Assembly (NCBI GenBank): GCA_018257865.1
Contig: JAEUBA010000023.1
Span: 186,001 to 250,000 of the forward strand
DNA length: 64,000 bases
Direction: 5' to 3'
From: Stereocaulon alpinum
Lineage: Eukaryota; Ascomycota; Lecanoromycetes; Lecanorales; Stereocaulaceae
The number at the start of each line of letters is the position of its first letter. Position 1 is the first letter of the stretch. The translations under genes were made by a program, and so were the position numbers. This document shows, piece after piece, positions 54,301 through 64,000 of this stretch. The notes below the pieces were generated by a model. That model was not told the origin of the DNA. It did no database searches and was given only the letters and a program-made list of their open reading frames with translations.

Positions 54301-54435
54301 CACTGTGTGGCCTTAGTTCGAAGCCTCTACCAAAGGTTACGGACGCACAAACATCGTATATCATAATCTACGCCGCTGTCAGTAGATGCCAGGGTTCTGT
54401 TGGGGTTCGTTCACTCACAGCTCAAGTATGCATCA

Positions 54436-55116
54436 TCAGGACTCAGCTATGATTACACAATAGTCAGATTTTTTCTCAACGAGTGCTCCTTGCCTGCGAG
54501 CTTCATAAACCATACCGAATCCCCGAAGTGCTTGCTGACCCTCCCCCCGAACGGGTGAAATCCTGCCTCGCGCATTTTGTTTTAGGTAGAATCCTGTCGT
54601 GTGTGTGATCCGGAAGTAGTTCGACAGCAAGGAATGTTCTGTGTCAACCTGAAGATCTAAGCTGCAGTTGATCTTTGGCACCTCGAAATCGTACGGATTC
54701 ACAATTGGAGCTTGTGTAACAAGACGTCCTTGGGCGGACTGTGATAGGAGGTAAACACGTGGGAAACGTTCAGACGCTTCCCAAAGAAAGACACGAGTAG
54801 CTTCAATCAGTTGCGGCCGTAGTTGAGAACGACCCCAAAATTGGTGTTTGGTAGGGGCAATGCTGTCGAGGGGCACTTCCTTGATAGGTATGACGACGGA
54901 TGAGGCTCGGCGATGGCCTATGACGATCTGCCGAGCCCAGCTTCGCGCTAGTTGTGTTGTGCTTCCTTTCTGAAACAACATATACATGACTAGAACTTGA
55001 CTTCTGACCATTGCTACTATGAATGAGATCCAATATCTTTCCGGTGTACGTTCCAGCAAGGCCCGCCAATCTAGAATGCTTTCCCTTTCATCGTTCGACA
55101 CCTTAGCATCCCACAC
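54436..55116 (-). CDS. Uncharacterised protein
   Basis: A 226-codon open frame starting at a GTG, with the first ATG about 35 codons in. A missing short upstream exon is likely. Seen features are SILDWRALLERTPERYWISFIVAMV, the basic patch ARQIVIGHRRASSVVIPI, and PYDFEVPKINCSLDLQVDTE. I do not recognise the family, and no membrane helix or catalytic motif is clear. The stop (TGA 54438-54436) directly abuts the deduced upstream exon of the deneddylase gene on the same strand. Either the two genes are very tightly packed or the gene models are wrong at this junction. Confidence 0.5.
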   Translation of the reverse strand: MWDAKVSNDERESILDWRALLERTPERYWISFIVAMVRSQVLVMYMLFQKGSTTQLARSWARQIVIGHRRASSVVIPIKEVPLDSIAPTKHQFWGRSQLRPQLIEATRVFLWEASERFPRVYLLSQSAQGRLVTQAPIVNPYDFEVPKINCSLDLQVDTEHSLLSNYFRITHTTGFYLKQNARGRISPVRGEGQQALRGFGMVYEARRQGALVEKKSDYCVIIAES

Positions 55117-55306
55117 CCTTCAATGATTCATACGCTCCCGCAACCCATGGTCATACTGACTATACGAACGCCGATGAGGACGAAAGGAATGAGGTCGCCG
55201 TCAGTAGTATATCACGCAAAACTCCCTCCGTTGTTCGATGGGGTGGTATACGAATCTCGCCATGCATGCATTATCTAGCCACAAATGCCCTACGCAATCG
55301 ACCGTT

Positions 55307-57929
55307 CTAGAACATATCATCTGCATCGTCCATATCCGCATCTCCGTCGCCAGACTCAATGAACACAAGACGTGTTCCTTCCGCGGCAGTTTGCCATACC
55401 TAGAGATCTTTATGTCAGCAACGCGTCCATTGTAGGAGGAGCAGGGCGGACTCACATCAAGCAGAGCATATTCATCTAAAGCCTGATTAAACTGATCCTC
55501 CGTGAAACCTTTCGCAATGATTCTCTCTCGAACTTTCTTAATGCTCAATTCCCCTCTGCTTCCATCCCCTATCGCAGCAGCGCCACTATCCTTCATTGCT
55601 CTAATAAGGTTGTAGATCTTGCTGCTAGGGCTCTGATCTGAAGCCCGCTGTGAGTCGTTATATAAGCTAGCTTTGCTGACCTCAACTAATCGTAATGCTT
55701 CGTCGACATCGTCTGTGACAACCTGTGATGAGAATCGCAATCGAGCCAGCGCTTGCGAAAGACGCAATATACCGAGAAGCGTACGAGGAGATGTGTGCGT
55801 GAAGTGCTTCTTTCCGCCCTCGTCTCTCTTCTGCTGTTGGCGCATGCGGACATAGGCACCGACCATATACTCAGACACTTCTTTCGGCACAACTGGGCGC
55901 CAGCTACGCGCTTGGGCAATGTATTGACGGACTTCATGGGGCGTGAAAACCACGCCGCCCGCCTTCTCAGGATGTTTGTTGTTCATGTGAACGTAGGTAA
56001 CGTGTTGGGCTAATTCCTCGTCTGCTTCTCGATTTGGTGTATCAAGCATCAAGAAAAGGACGTCAAAACGAGAGAGGAGGGCTGCGGGGAGATTGATGTT
56101 GTCGACGGGAGAAATGCGTGGGTTGTAGCGGCCATAGAGAGGATTGGCTGCTGCGAGGATCGAAGTACGAGCATTGAGCGATGTAGTGATACCGGCTTTC
56201 GAGATAGATATTGTTTGCTGCTCCATGACTTCGTGTATGGCTGTTCGGTCGCCGTCGTCCATCTTGTCGAACTCATCGATACAGCAGATACCGTTATCTG
56301 CGAGTACGAGCGCCCCTCCTTCCAAGACCATCTCATCTGTGACAGGGTCTCTCATAACAGCGGCAGTCAAACCGACACCGCTACTTCCTCGACCGGTCGT
56401 GTAAACACCCCGCGGAGCTACTTTGGTTATGTACTTTAGGAGCTGAGATTTGGCAACACCAGGATCACCCATTAAGCAGATGTTGATGTCTCCACGTATC
56501 CGCATGCCGTCACCCATCTCTTTTGTGACACCTCCAATTAGGAGGAGGAGAAGTGCCTTCTTGACGTCTAGATGACCATAGATTTCAGGAGCAATGGACC
56601 TTGACAGGTACTCATACATATGACCGGAATGCTTGTATTGTTCGATTCTTCGGAATGTCCGGGCATCAAAGACTAAATCATCGTATGCTTTCTTGTGCTG
56701 GTTGACATGCTGAGCTTCCAGGTATGTATCCGTCAAAAGACCAGCGCGGATAGCCTTAAAGCCGGTATAGGGTGTTGGTAGAAAGATACCAGCAACATCT
56801 ACGACGTCGCCTGGGTTTATCTGTCTGGTCAAGGTTCCATGGCAGTGGACCGTCAATTGGCGAGGGATATGTCCAACTGGTACCTGATCGGCCATCTCTT
56901 GTATCTTGACCTCCTGGAAAGGTACGAATTTGGACGCTCTCGTTGACAAAAACAATTGGCCCTTCGAATTGTTTTGCATACATTCAGGCGACGAGCATTC
57001 TATCTCTGGAGTGAATTGCTTCGAAGTGACAGGTTGAAATATCTCGCATCCACATCGGTCACACGTGTATGCATTGACTTGTACAGATGGCTTGACGTCT
57101 GACACTCTCGTCGCAATACCTCGGACTGTGATGAGATGGCCAAGATGCTGTCCACGCACATTCCGAACAGCGAGAGCCTTTGTACTTCGGTCGCTGTCTG
57201 CTCCAGCGGGCGTGATTGGCTTAAAAACAAGAGTGTATCTTCGTGTAAGCTCTGGTGGAAATATCGACTCTGGCTGATATGCATCGAGTTCATTTTCGGC
57301 TGCCATCATAACACTCTCATTCCGCTTTTCGCGCTGAGACATTATTATGTCTAGTACATCGTCCTTGAATGATATTTCTTTGGTCTCTTTTGGCATAACT
57401 TTGTCAACGGCTTTTGAGAGGACGTCGATATAGTGCTTCGCGTTGCGCTCAATCGAATCCACCAATCGCAATCCGAACTCTTCGCCGAAGCTCTTCTCGT
57501 ACTGTGTCCAAAGCGATCAGTATTGAGTAAGCACGAATTTGGAGTTGGGACCAACATTGTCCAGGTCATCCAATTCTATAGTCACCTCACTGATTGATCG
57601 ATCGGCAACCTTCTGTAGCATATCCATGTACTTCCTTCTTGGCTCTTGGTGCTGCCCATTGGGGCGCCGTGCCTCCTTGCCGCCAGCCACATCGTCCATG
57701 AAGTCGTACTCATCGCTGGTGCCGTCGCCATCAATGTTTAGGTCTTGGAATGCATCTGTAGCGGCGATGTCTAAATCTGTTTGTGTAGATTTGTAGTTCA
57801 GCAAGAAGTCTTCGAATGCGGCTACAGAGAGCATTAGCATGTCGTTCCAGTGAATGCCATGACGAGGGGGAAACGCCTACTTTGCTGCGCTGCGTAATCC
57901 ACTGGTGCTCTGAGGGTAATGAGCGCCAT
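55307..57929 (-). CDS. MCM7: Minichromosome maintenance helicase subunit 7
   Basis: Four exons, 57929-57881, 57821-57556, 57501-55456 and 55399-55307, give 817 residues. Exon 1 reads [16 protein letters not shown] and splices to [12 protein letters not shown]. Then come a helical N-terminal domain, the zinc-binding region ([17 protein letters not shown]) and the MCM AAA+ core. That core has Walker [12 protein letters not shown] (about residue 449), Walker [11 protein letters not shown], sensor [10 protein letters not shown] and the Arg finger LSRFD. The last intron (55400-55455) restores the family C-terminus [14 protein letters not shown]. Mcm7 is part of the Mcm2-7 ring that is loaded at origins and forms the CMG replicative helicase. 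Start codons of MCM7 and PEX1 face away from each other, 343 bp apart. Confidence 0.95.
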
Positions 57930-58061
57930 TGCGCCAATCGGGAGTCGATGACTGAGGAAACTGCAGAACAAAGATGAGTGGAGTCCAGTATTCCCGTGGA
58001 TGCGAACTGATCAAGTACGACAATCGAATGTAGGAAGTGCAGCGAGTGTGTAAAGTGGTAT

Positions 58062-58086
58062 CGCGAAAAGTCGCGTCGCTGACGCG
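58062..58086. promoter_or_regulatory. Candidate G1/S (SCB/MCB-like) element cluster upstream of MCM7
   Basis: CGCGAAA (58062-58068) fits the SCB consensus CRCGAAA. CGCGT at 58072-58076 and ACGCG at 58082-58086 are MCB-type cores. They lie 133-158 bp upstream of the MCM7 ATG, where MBF/SBF control of replication genes would be expected. Motif match only. Confidence 0.4.
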
Positions 58087-58272
58087 CATTCGGACTGAAG
58101 TTTATCCGGCGCCGTCATCTACCTCGGCTTACGTGCGTATGTGCAAGAAGTTTCGGCTTTGACGACAGCATACTAATGTCGGAAGAAACTTCTTGCCAAC
58201 AGAACTCGGACATTGTGGGTGGATGGGCGTCGCCATTGCCTTCTTGGCTTACAATATGACCGAGAAGTGGTC

Positions 58273-61200
58273 ATGGCTCCAACGCAAGCAGAGATCAAGC
58301 TCGTGCAGCTCAAGAACTGCTTTGTCAACGTGCCGCAGGCGGTCGTTACTGTGCTCGACAATGCGAGAGCGGTTCGTGCTGCAAATTTCTCAGCCAACAA
58401 CATTTGCTGAACAGAGTAGGTAGTCCAAAATGTCGTCGTCGAGCTTCAGTACAAGGATTTCGCTCAGAGTGCGCCTGCTGCCAAAAGAGGCAATGGGCCT
58501 CCCCTGCGCTCTGTATATGTTGGATGGACGGGAATGGCGAGCACAGCAAAATCAACCTCGATAGCCGACAGGACTGGAAGGCGGCCAAGAGAAGAGATGG
58601 GTATCATCGAGATTGACGCAACCTTTGGACGCATGCTCGGTCTGGCGGATGGTCAGAGGGTCGGAAAATGTGGCTCTTGTGGGATTCATAAGCTGAGCTA
58701 TGGCACAGGTTGGAATAGCGCTACATTTGGACCCTCCCTTAGCGTATACCGTACACATTGAGCCACTGACTCCAGCGGACTGGGAAAGCAAGTTAATCTC
58801 TCGCGCACTGAGTATCAAGACAGCTAATTTGAAATCTTAGTCATTGAGCTCCACGCAAGCTTCCTTGAATCTAACCTCCTCTTCCAAGTTCGAGCTTTAC
58901 CAAATCCCTCCTTCGCCGGCCCAGCCTCCACACAAGCACAACAAGCTCATCCTCTGACCATACATCTTTCGCCAACTTCAACGGCAAATGTTATTATTAG
59001 CTCACTCACGCCACCTCAATCCTCAAGCACACCCTTCGCGAAGATCGCCCCGGATGGTGAAGTAATCGTCGCGCCAAAAACCCGGCCTCGGCTTTCCCAG
59101 AATGAGCGCACTGCGAGTCGAAGCAATGCCAGTACAGGTCGCCGAAGTGCTGCCGCAAGGAGCGGAACTACACGTCAGCGCAGTCACCGAGAGGCTGCTG
59201 GTCCGAACGCGCTATTCCTACGGGCGGTTGACAGGAGCTTCTGCACTGGCTTCTTGAGTGAAGATGACGAGATCGATCGTAATAACCTTACTGTTTGGGT
59301 CGACCCTGATATCTTGGCGAACAGGATACTCAGAGGTGTGGAATTTGTATCTACATCTATTGTAAAGCCAGCTGGGATCGAGCCGCCATTGGATCCACTA
59401 CAGCAACAAAGAATGAAGGATATGGAAGCCAGTGACGCTGGAAGGCCCTCTTCGAAGGTTGTTGCCAAACTCAAGTACTGGCATGACGTGCCTGACTCTC
59501 ATCATGCTGCCCTGTCATCACCATTGTGCTCAGCGTTACACGCAAATGGGATTGTCGGAGGTCTTGTTCGAATTGCGCCCGCCCCACCACAAATGAGTGG
59601 TAGTGAATTGCAAGGGCTGGAAATATACCCTATTTCGTCAAGCAAAGGAGATAGCGAAGGGATAAGTTTTGGGGGCCAATCAAAGGCTGCCCGTGAGGCG
59701 GCCGCTAACAGGATACGAGACCATTATGGGGGCAAGGATCCACGTATTCCAAAGCTGTTAGATGGACCGCTAACAGATGGTCTATATCTTCCTAAAACCT
59801 TGCAAGCCAATCTGGACGACTCGTGGGAGGGCGGCGTTGTACGCTTCGAACCTCGGCCTGCAGATGGCAGAGAGACGTCGAAGGGTACCTTAAGATGGTG
59901 TCTTGGCTCAAAGTTGAAAGCCAATATGGTGGTACAGCCAGATATTCCCAACCCACTGTTAGCTTTCAAGTCTTCGGCCATCGCTGCAGATCCAATTCCA
60001 TCGAAACCTCCATCCATGATAGCTATTGATAGCCTGATCGGTGAGCTGCACTCACATCTTTCCCACGGCTCTTCTGTTCTGCTGGTTGGCGGTCTCGGAT
60101 CTGGGAAGTCTTCTCTAGCACAACTCCTCGGTCATCGACTACGCTCGACCCTAGTCTATCATACAAGCTACTTCCCTTGCCGAAAGCTCACAACAGATGA
60201 AGTCCGTATGTCAACTATCAAAGATACGTTGACGCGACTATTCATGACTGCTTGTTGGGGAACCAGACTCGGTGGCCGAGCGTTACTTATTCTTGATGAT
60301 CTAGACAGGCTTTGTCCAGTCGAGACAGAGCTTCAGACAAATGACAACGGGCTCAGCCGGCAGATCAGCGAAGTGGTCTGCTCACTCGCGCGACAATACT
60401 GTGGTGCCAAGTCCGGTATTGTGATACTTGCCACGGCTCAAAGCAAAGAAGCGCTCCACAACATTATCGTCGGAGGTCATGTCATTCGAGAGATAGTGGC
60501 TTTAAAGGTACCAGATAAGGATGGAAGGCGAAAGGTACTGCAAGCACTTGCTGGAAAGTATCAAGCGACTACGACTTCGACTAACGGCATCAATGGCCAC
60601 GCAAGGAACGACAGCCAGGGCAGTCACAGTGACGAGGCCGCTTGGATGGGTGGATCGCCGCATCTAGAGGCTGTTGATGCATCTGAAAAGTTTACCGTGG
60701 ATCGAAATCTTGACTTTCTCGATTTGGCTGGGCAGACTGATGGCTATATGCCTGGCGACTTGCTGCTGCTAGTCTCACGGGCCAAGAATGAAGCTTTGAT
60801 CCGGTCTGTCGAGGCAGCCTCCGAGGAAGTTGATGACTCAAATATCGTGCTGAGAAAAGAAGACTTCCGAAATGCGCTCAAAGGTTTTACTCCTGCTTCG
60901 TTGAGAAACGTCACCCTACAATCTTCGAGAACCACGTTTGACTCAATTGGTGGCCTACATGAGACGCGCAAGATCCTCCTGGAAACATTGCAATATCCTA
61001 CAACCTACGCTCCGATCTTCGCTCAATGCCCACTCCGCCTACGATCCGGTCTTCTCCTTTACGGGTACCCAGGGTGTGGCAAAACACTACTTGCAAGCGC
61101 TGTCGCTGGCGAGTGCGGTCTCAACTTTATCAGCGTCAAAGGTCCGGAGATCCTGAATAAGTATATCGGTGCCAGCGAGAAGAGTGTGCGGGATCTGTTT

Positions 61201-62109
61201 GAACGAGCGGAGTCGGCAAGACCATGCGTGCTCTTCTTTGACGAATTTGACAGCATCGCACCGAAACGAGGGCATGACTCTACTGGCGTCACGGATCGTG
61301 TTGTCAATCAGCTTTTGACCCAGATGGATGGTGCTGAGGGTCTGACTGGAGTGTACGTGTTAGCAGCGACCTCGCGCCCGGATATGATCGATCCTGCGCT
61401 GTTGCGGCCTGGTCGTCTCGACAAATCGTTGTTATGCGATATGCCTGACTTGGATGATCGACTGGATATACTCCAAGCACTCAGCAAGAAGCTCAACATC
61501 TCATCATACGTTCTTGAAGGTCCAGTGCGGAGCAGGAGTCTTTACGAGGTCGCGCGTCGAACGGCCGGATATTCCGGAGCCGATCTGCAAGCCGTGATCT
61601 ACAATGCCCATCTTGAAGCGATCCACGACGTGCTCGGCGATTATAACACTAGTGGTACGAGCGAGAACAAGGGCCGCAAAGACACCAAGAAAGCTAGCCG
61701 CTCGTCGAAGCAGGATATCATCCAGTTCCGCTTTGGCAAAGATGCATCGGATAGCACAGGTCTACCCCTCAGTCGGGCGCAGCAAGCAGCAGAATACACA
61801 GCCATCATTGCAAAGCTCGACGCCATCAAGATCGCCAAGCGAAAAGAGCGACACCTTCGACGTGGCATCACCGAAGGGTCCACAAAGGAAGGTGTCAATG
61901 GAGATGACGGGAAGGCAGACTCGAAGCCAGAAGTTGTAGTCGAATGGAAACATATCGAGGCATCACTAGCTACAACGAGAAGCTCGGTCGGCGCTGATGA
62001 GCGAAGAAGATTAGAGCGCATCTATCGTGAATTCATTGTAGGCAGAAACGGCGAAATGCCCAATGGGCAAGGGCCGACCGAGGTTGGTGGCAGGAGTAGC
62101 TTGATGTGA
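58273..62109 (+). CDS. PEX1: Peroxisomal AAA-ATPase Pex1
   Basis: Four exons, 58273-58371, 58420-58659, 58709-58787 and 58841-62109, give 1228 residues. The N-domain begins with IKLVQLKNCFVNVPQAVVTV and continues VVVELQYKDF, VYVGWTGM and IIEIDATFGRMLGLADG. Intron 3 (58788-58840) uses a GC donor. Two AAA domains follow. D1 has GGLGSGKSS (about residue 555) and LLILDDLDRL, with a weak second region. D2 has GYPGCGKTLL (about residue 880), CVLFFDEFDSIAPKRG and the SRH VVNQLLTQMDG, then LLRPGRLDKSLLCDMPD. Pex1 pairs with Pex6 to extract ubiquitinated Pex5 receptor from the peroxisomal membrane. The D1/D2 pattern and length match the family. Confidence 0.94.
58788..58840 (+). other. PEX1: GC-AG intron in PEX1
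   Basis: Donor GAAA|GCAAGT, branch-like GCTAATTTG, acceptor ATCTTAG|TC, 53 bp. Removal joins PADWE to IIELHA, a conserved Pex1 block. Using the nearby GT (58792) gives a stop within three codons. Confidence 0.8.
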
Positions 62110-63176
62110 GGAGTGATTACAAACACACGGCTCGATAGTACGCCATTGTAAAAGCCATCTAACGTCATGAGAAATATCCAAATAAGCCCATCATTGCATC
62201 GTGGAAATGATGAAAATTGGTTTCGGTTGATAGGATGGCGAGCTAGATCTCTCATTGTGAAATACCAAAAGAAAAGCACTAAACATGTCCTTTGATCCAC
62301 AGTTCGAGCCTCATATCCAAGTTTTTGCCATGAAGATATCGCTATACCTCGAATATACTAACAAGACCTACTGCTACTGCTTGTGATTCTGCAACCCAGA
62401 GATAGACGCAGGAAGCAAAATGCCTGCCCTGCTTTCCTTCCTCAACCGAAAGCCACACGCTAGCGCTTGCAACCAACCACCTCACCACGCTGATCCGCAA
62501 TGGCACCATCACCACGCTGCAACGACTCCTCTCCATAAGAGGAACAATCCACATCCACGACTTCCTACGATAACTACTCGAACAAGACAACTCAATCTTG
62601 CGATTAACGAAAAGTGATAGCTCGGCTATCTTGACGCATGCAGGCTTATGTTCAGTATTGCAATAGATTGTAGCTCGAGAATTCGTGAGGTGGGTCCCGA
62701 AGGGCGAGACACTGGGATGCTAGAAGCCATAGGATGGAAGTGCAAAAGGACAAATTAGTGGGAAAGTCGTTCTTTTCGAAGGAGAGCATCGCGCAGCGAG
62801 GGGCGTGCTCCAGCTTATGAGTATATGCTATGCGAATTGAGCCTTTCTAATATTACTTCTGAGCCTTGTACTTCGTGAAGAGAAATATCATTAACTAGTG
62901 TTGATGATGGTGCTAAAGTACATGAGATGGATTCGGAGGCCTTGTCCCGACTCTCCCAGCATACAAAAGGAATACGCATATCCCATAATGAGTGCCTATA
63001 TACAAAACGTCCAAATTTTATGCTTCCAAGTCTTTTGTACATGACCACACCTTTCTAGCCCGATTCCAGCGTGCGCCGAACTCGAAGTCCTGCGCCAAGG
63101 CATATCGAAAACGACGCCAACATACGAAAGACGATGTAATGAGGTAACCGCTATAGACCATCCGCTTTTTCGTCAA
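62110..63176. other. Convergent intergenic region
   Basis: 3' flanks of PEX1 and the Ser/Thr-rich gene. A 60-80-codon overlap of open frames on both strands at 62342-62617 has no family features. Confidence 0.45.
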
Positions 63177-64000
63177 TTACAGACCTCCCAGACCTCCAAG
63201 ACCTCCAATTACGGTCGCGATTGGTAAAATAGTAGTCACAATACTGACAACAGTATTAATGATATTGCCGCCACCAACAGTAGCGCTCACAATCGCCCCA
63301 GCAGTGGTTGATGGTTTTGTTGTGGTAAGCACCGTGGCTACGGTCACGCTTCCTGAGCTCCCAGAGACCGTCGAGAGAATGGTTTCAATACTGTTCGCTG
63401 AGCTGGAAGTGGGAGTCGATCCTAGGGCTGTGGAGCCGGAAACGGTGACGATTGAAGCCGTGGACGCTACTGTTGACATGACAGTAACCACTACGGTGAC
63501 CAGGGGTGTGGGAGTGGGACTAGTGGCGGCTAGTGTACTGGAGATGGTAGACGGTTTGGGGGATGAGGTGCTTGCTATCCCTGAGGTAGTCGTTCCTGGA
63601 GTGCTGGTCCCAGGAGATGTAGAGGTTGGGGTAGGCACTCCTGAGCTTCTGGTCGTCGGACTGCTACTGGAGGAGTTTGGCGTAGTACTGCTAGTCGCTG
63701 GAGTACTGCTTGATGGACTACTGGTCAATGGAATACTCGTAGCTTGGCTGCTTGTGCCCAGGGCAGTCCCCAGAATATTCGATGTTGGAGTGGTTGGCCC
63801 TGGAGTAGTACTACCTGAAATGGTTATTGGACTGCTTGTGCTTGGCGTAGTAGTTGTCTTTAGGGTGTTCGTAGGCGTAGAGATAAAAGTGGGGGTTTGT
63901 ACGACTGAGGGGCTTGAGGTGGAAAGAACCGAAGGTGCCGACGTCAAAGCTGCTGAGACAGTCGGTGTAACGCTAGCAGATATGGCCGTTGCAGAGGTGG
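63177..64000 (-). CDS. Ser/Thr-rich mucin-like surface protein, C-terminal part
   Basis: Open from the window edge to a stop at 63177; the N-terminus lies beyond 64000. At least 273 residues are dominated by Ser, Thr, Pro and Val with imprecise short repeats such as STSSPS, TTTPSTSSP and SSSTPATSS. This is the composition of heavily O-mannosylated fungal wall or surface proteins. The end is Gly/Ile/Val-rich and hydrophobic (NTVVSIVTTILPIATVIGGLGG). It could be a GPI-anchor signal or membrane segment, although the final GGLGGL is unusual. No domain with a known fold is visible in the part present. Function cannot be assigned. Confidence 0.65.
   Translation of the reverse strand, partial: TSATAISASVTPTVSAALTSAPSVLSTSSPSVVQTPTFISTPTNTLKTTTTPSTSSPITISGSTTPGPTTPTSNILGTALGTSSQATSIPLTSSPSSSTPATSSTTPNSSSSSPTTRSSGVPTPTSTSPGTSTPGTTTSGIASTSSPKPSTISSTLAATSPTPTPLVTVVVTVMSTVASTASIVTVSGSTALGSTPTSSSANSIETILSTVSGSSGSVTVATVLTTTKPSTTAGAIVSATVGGGNIINTVVSIVTTILPIATVIGGLGGLGGL

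Noticed and set aside
62342..62617. Opposed open frames downstream of PEX1
   Set aside because: Short, overlapping, without motif or splice support; likely chance frames.

Overview
The window is nuclear DNA of a filamentous ascomycete (Pezizomycotina; a Dothideomycete is my best guess). Genes are dense on both strands. Most contain 46-80 bp introns with GTNNGT donors, CTAAC/CTGAC branch sites and YAG acceptors. The gene set is typical of such fungi: a HET-domain gene, a PREG/PHO80-type cyclin, BIG1, fungal tropomyosin, a 161-residue-class NF-X1/FAP1 gene neighbourhood, Bem46 and a Zn2Cys6 protein. There are no operons. I rebuilt gene models by hand from splice signals and remembered family signatures; no search was run.

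Layout. 0-5 kb: the 3' end of the ribosome-assembly WD40 gene NLE1/RSA4, a decayed copy of its tail, and a disrupted HET-domain gene holding a 51-nt poly-G run. 6-16.5 kb: an F-box-like gene, a FAR1-like DNA-binding protein, a secreted CAP protein, the ribosome-collision E3 ligase HEL2 and a 776-residue orphan. 17-30 kb: a SWIB/DEK_C chromatin protein divergent from eIF3b (PRT1), the PREG/PHO80 cyclin, then proteasome subunit beta1 (PRE3) divergent from Bem46. 30-41 kb: NF-X1-type FAP1, a degenerate minisatellite, a protein with a C-terminal Zn2Cys6 cluster, an F-box-like gene and a Cys/Gly-rich protein whose first coding exon is only ATG. 42-47 kb: two head-to-head pairs, BIG1/RRP17 and tropomyosin/securin-like. 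47-55 kb: a BTB pseudogene beside an intact BTB paralogue, a second FAR1-like gene, a DEN1/SENP8-type deneddylase and an orphan. 55-64 kb: MCM7 divergent from PEX1, then the C-terminal part of a Ser/Thr-rich surface protein running off the window.

Most intact genes are housekeeping: ribosome assembly (NLE1, RRP17), translation and its quality control (PRT1, HEL2), protein turnover (PRE3, deneddylase), replication (MCM7), peroxisome import (PEX1) and the cytoskeleton (tropomyosin). The accessory or fast-evolving elements (HET gene, BTB pair, CAP and mucin-like proteins, FAR1-like genes) lie between them. The most notable signals are in gene structure: a 15-nt microexon carrying the catalytic threonine of PRE3, GC-AG introns needed to complete PREG and PEX1, and the poly-G run inside the HET gene.
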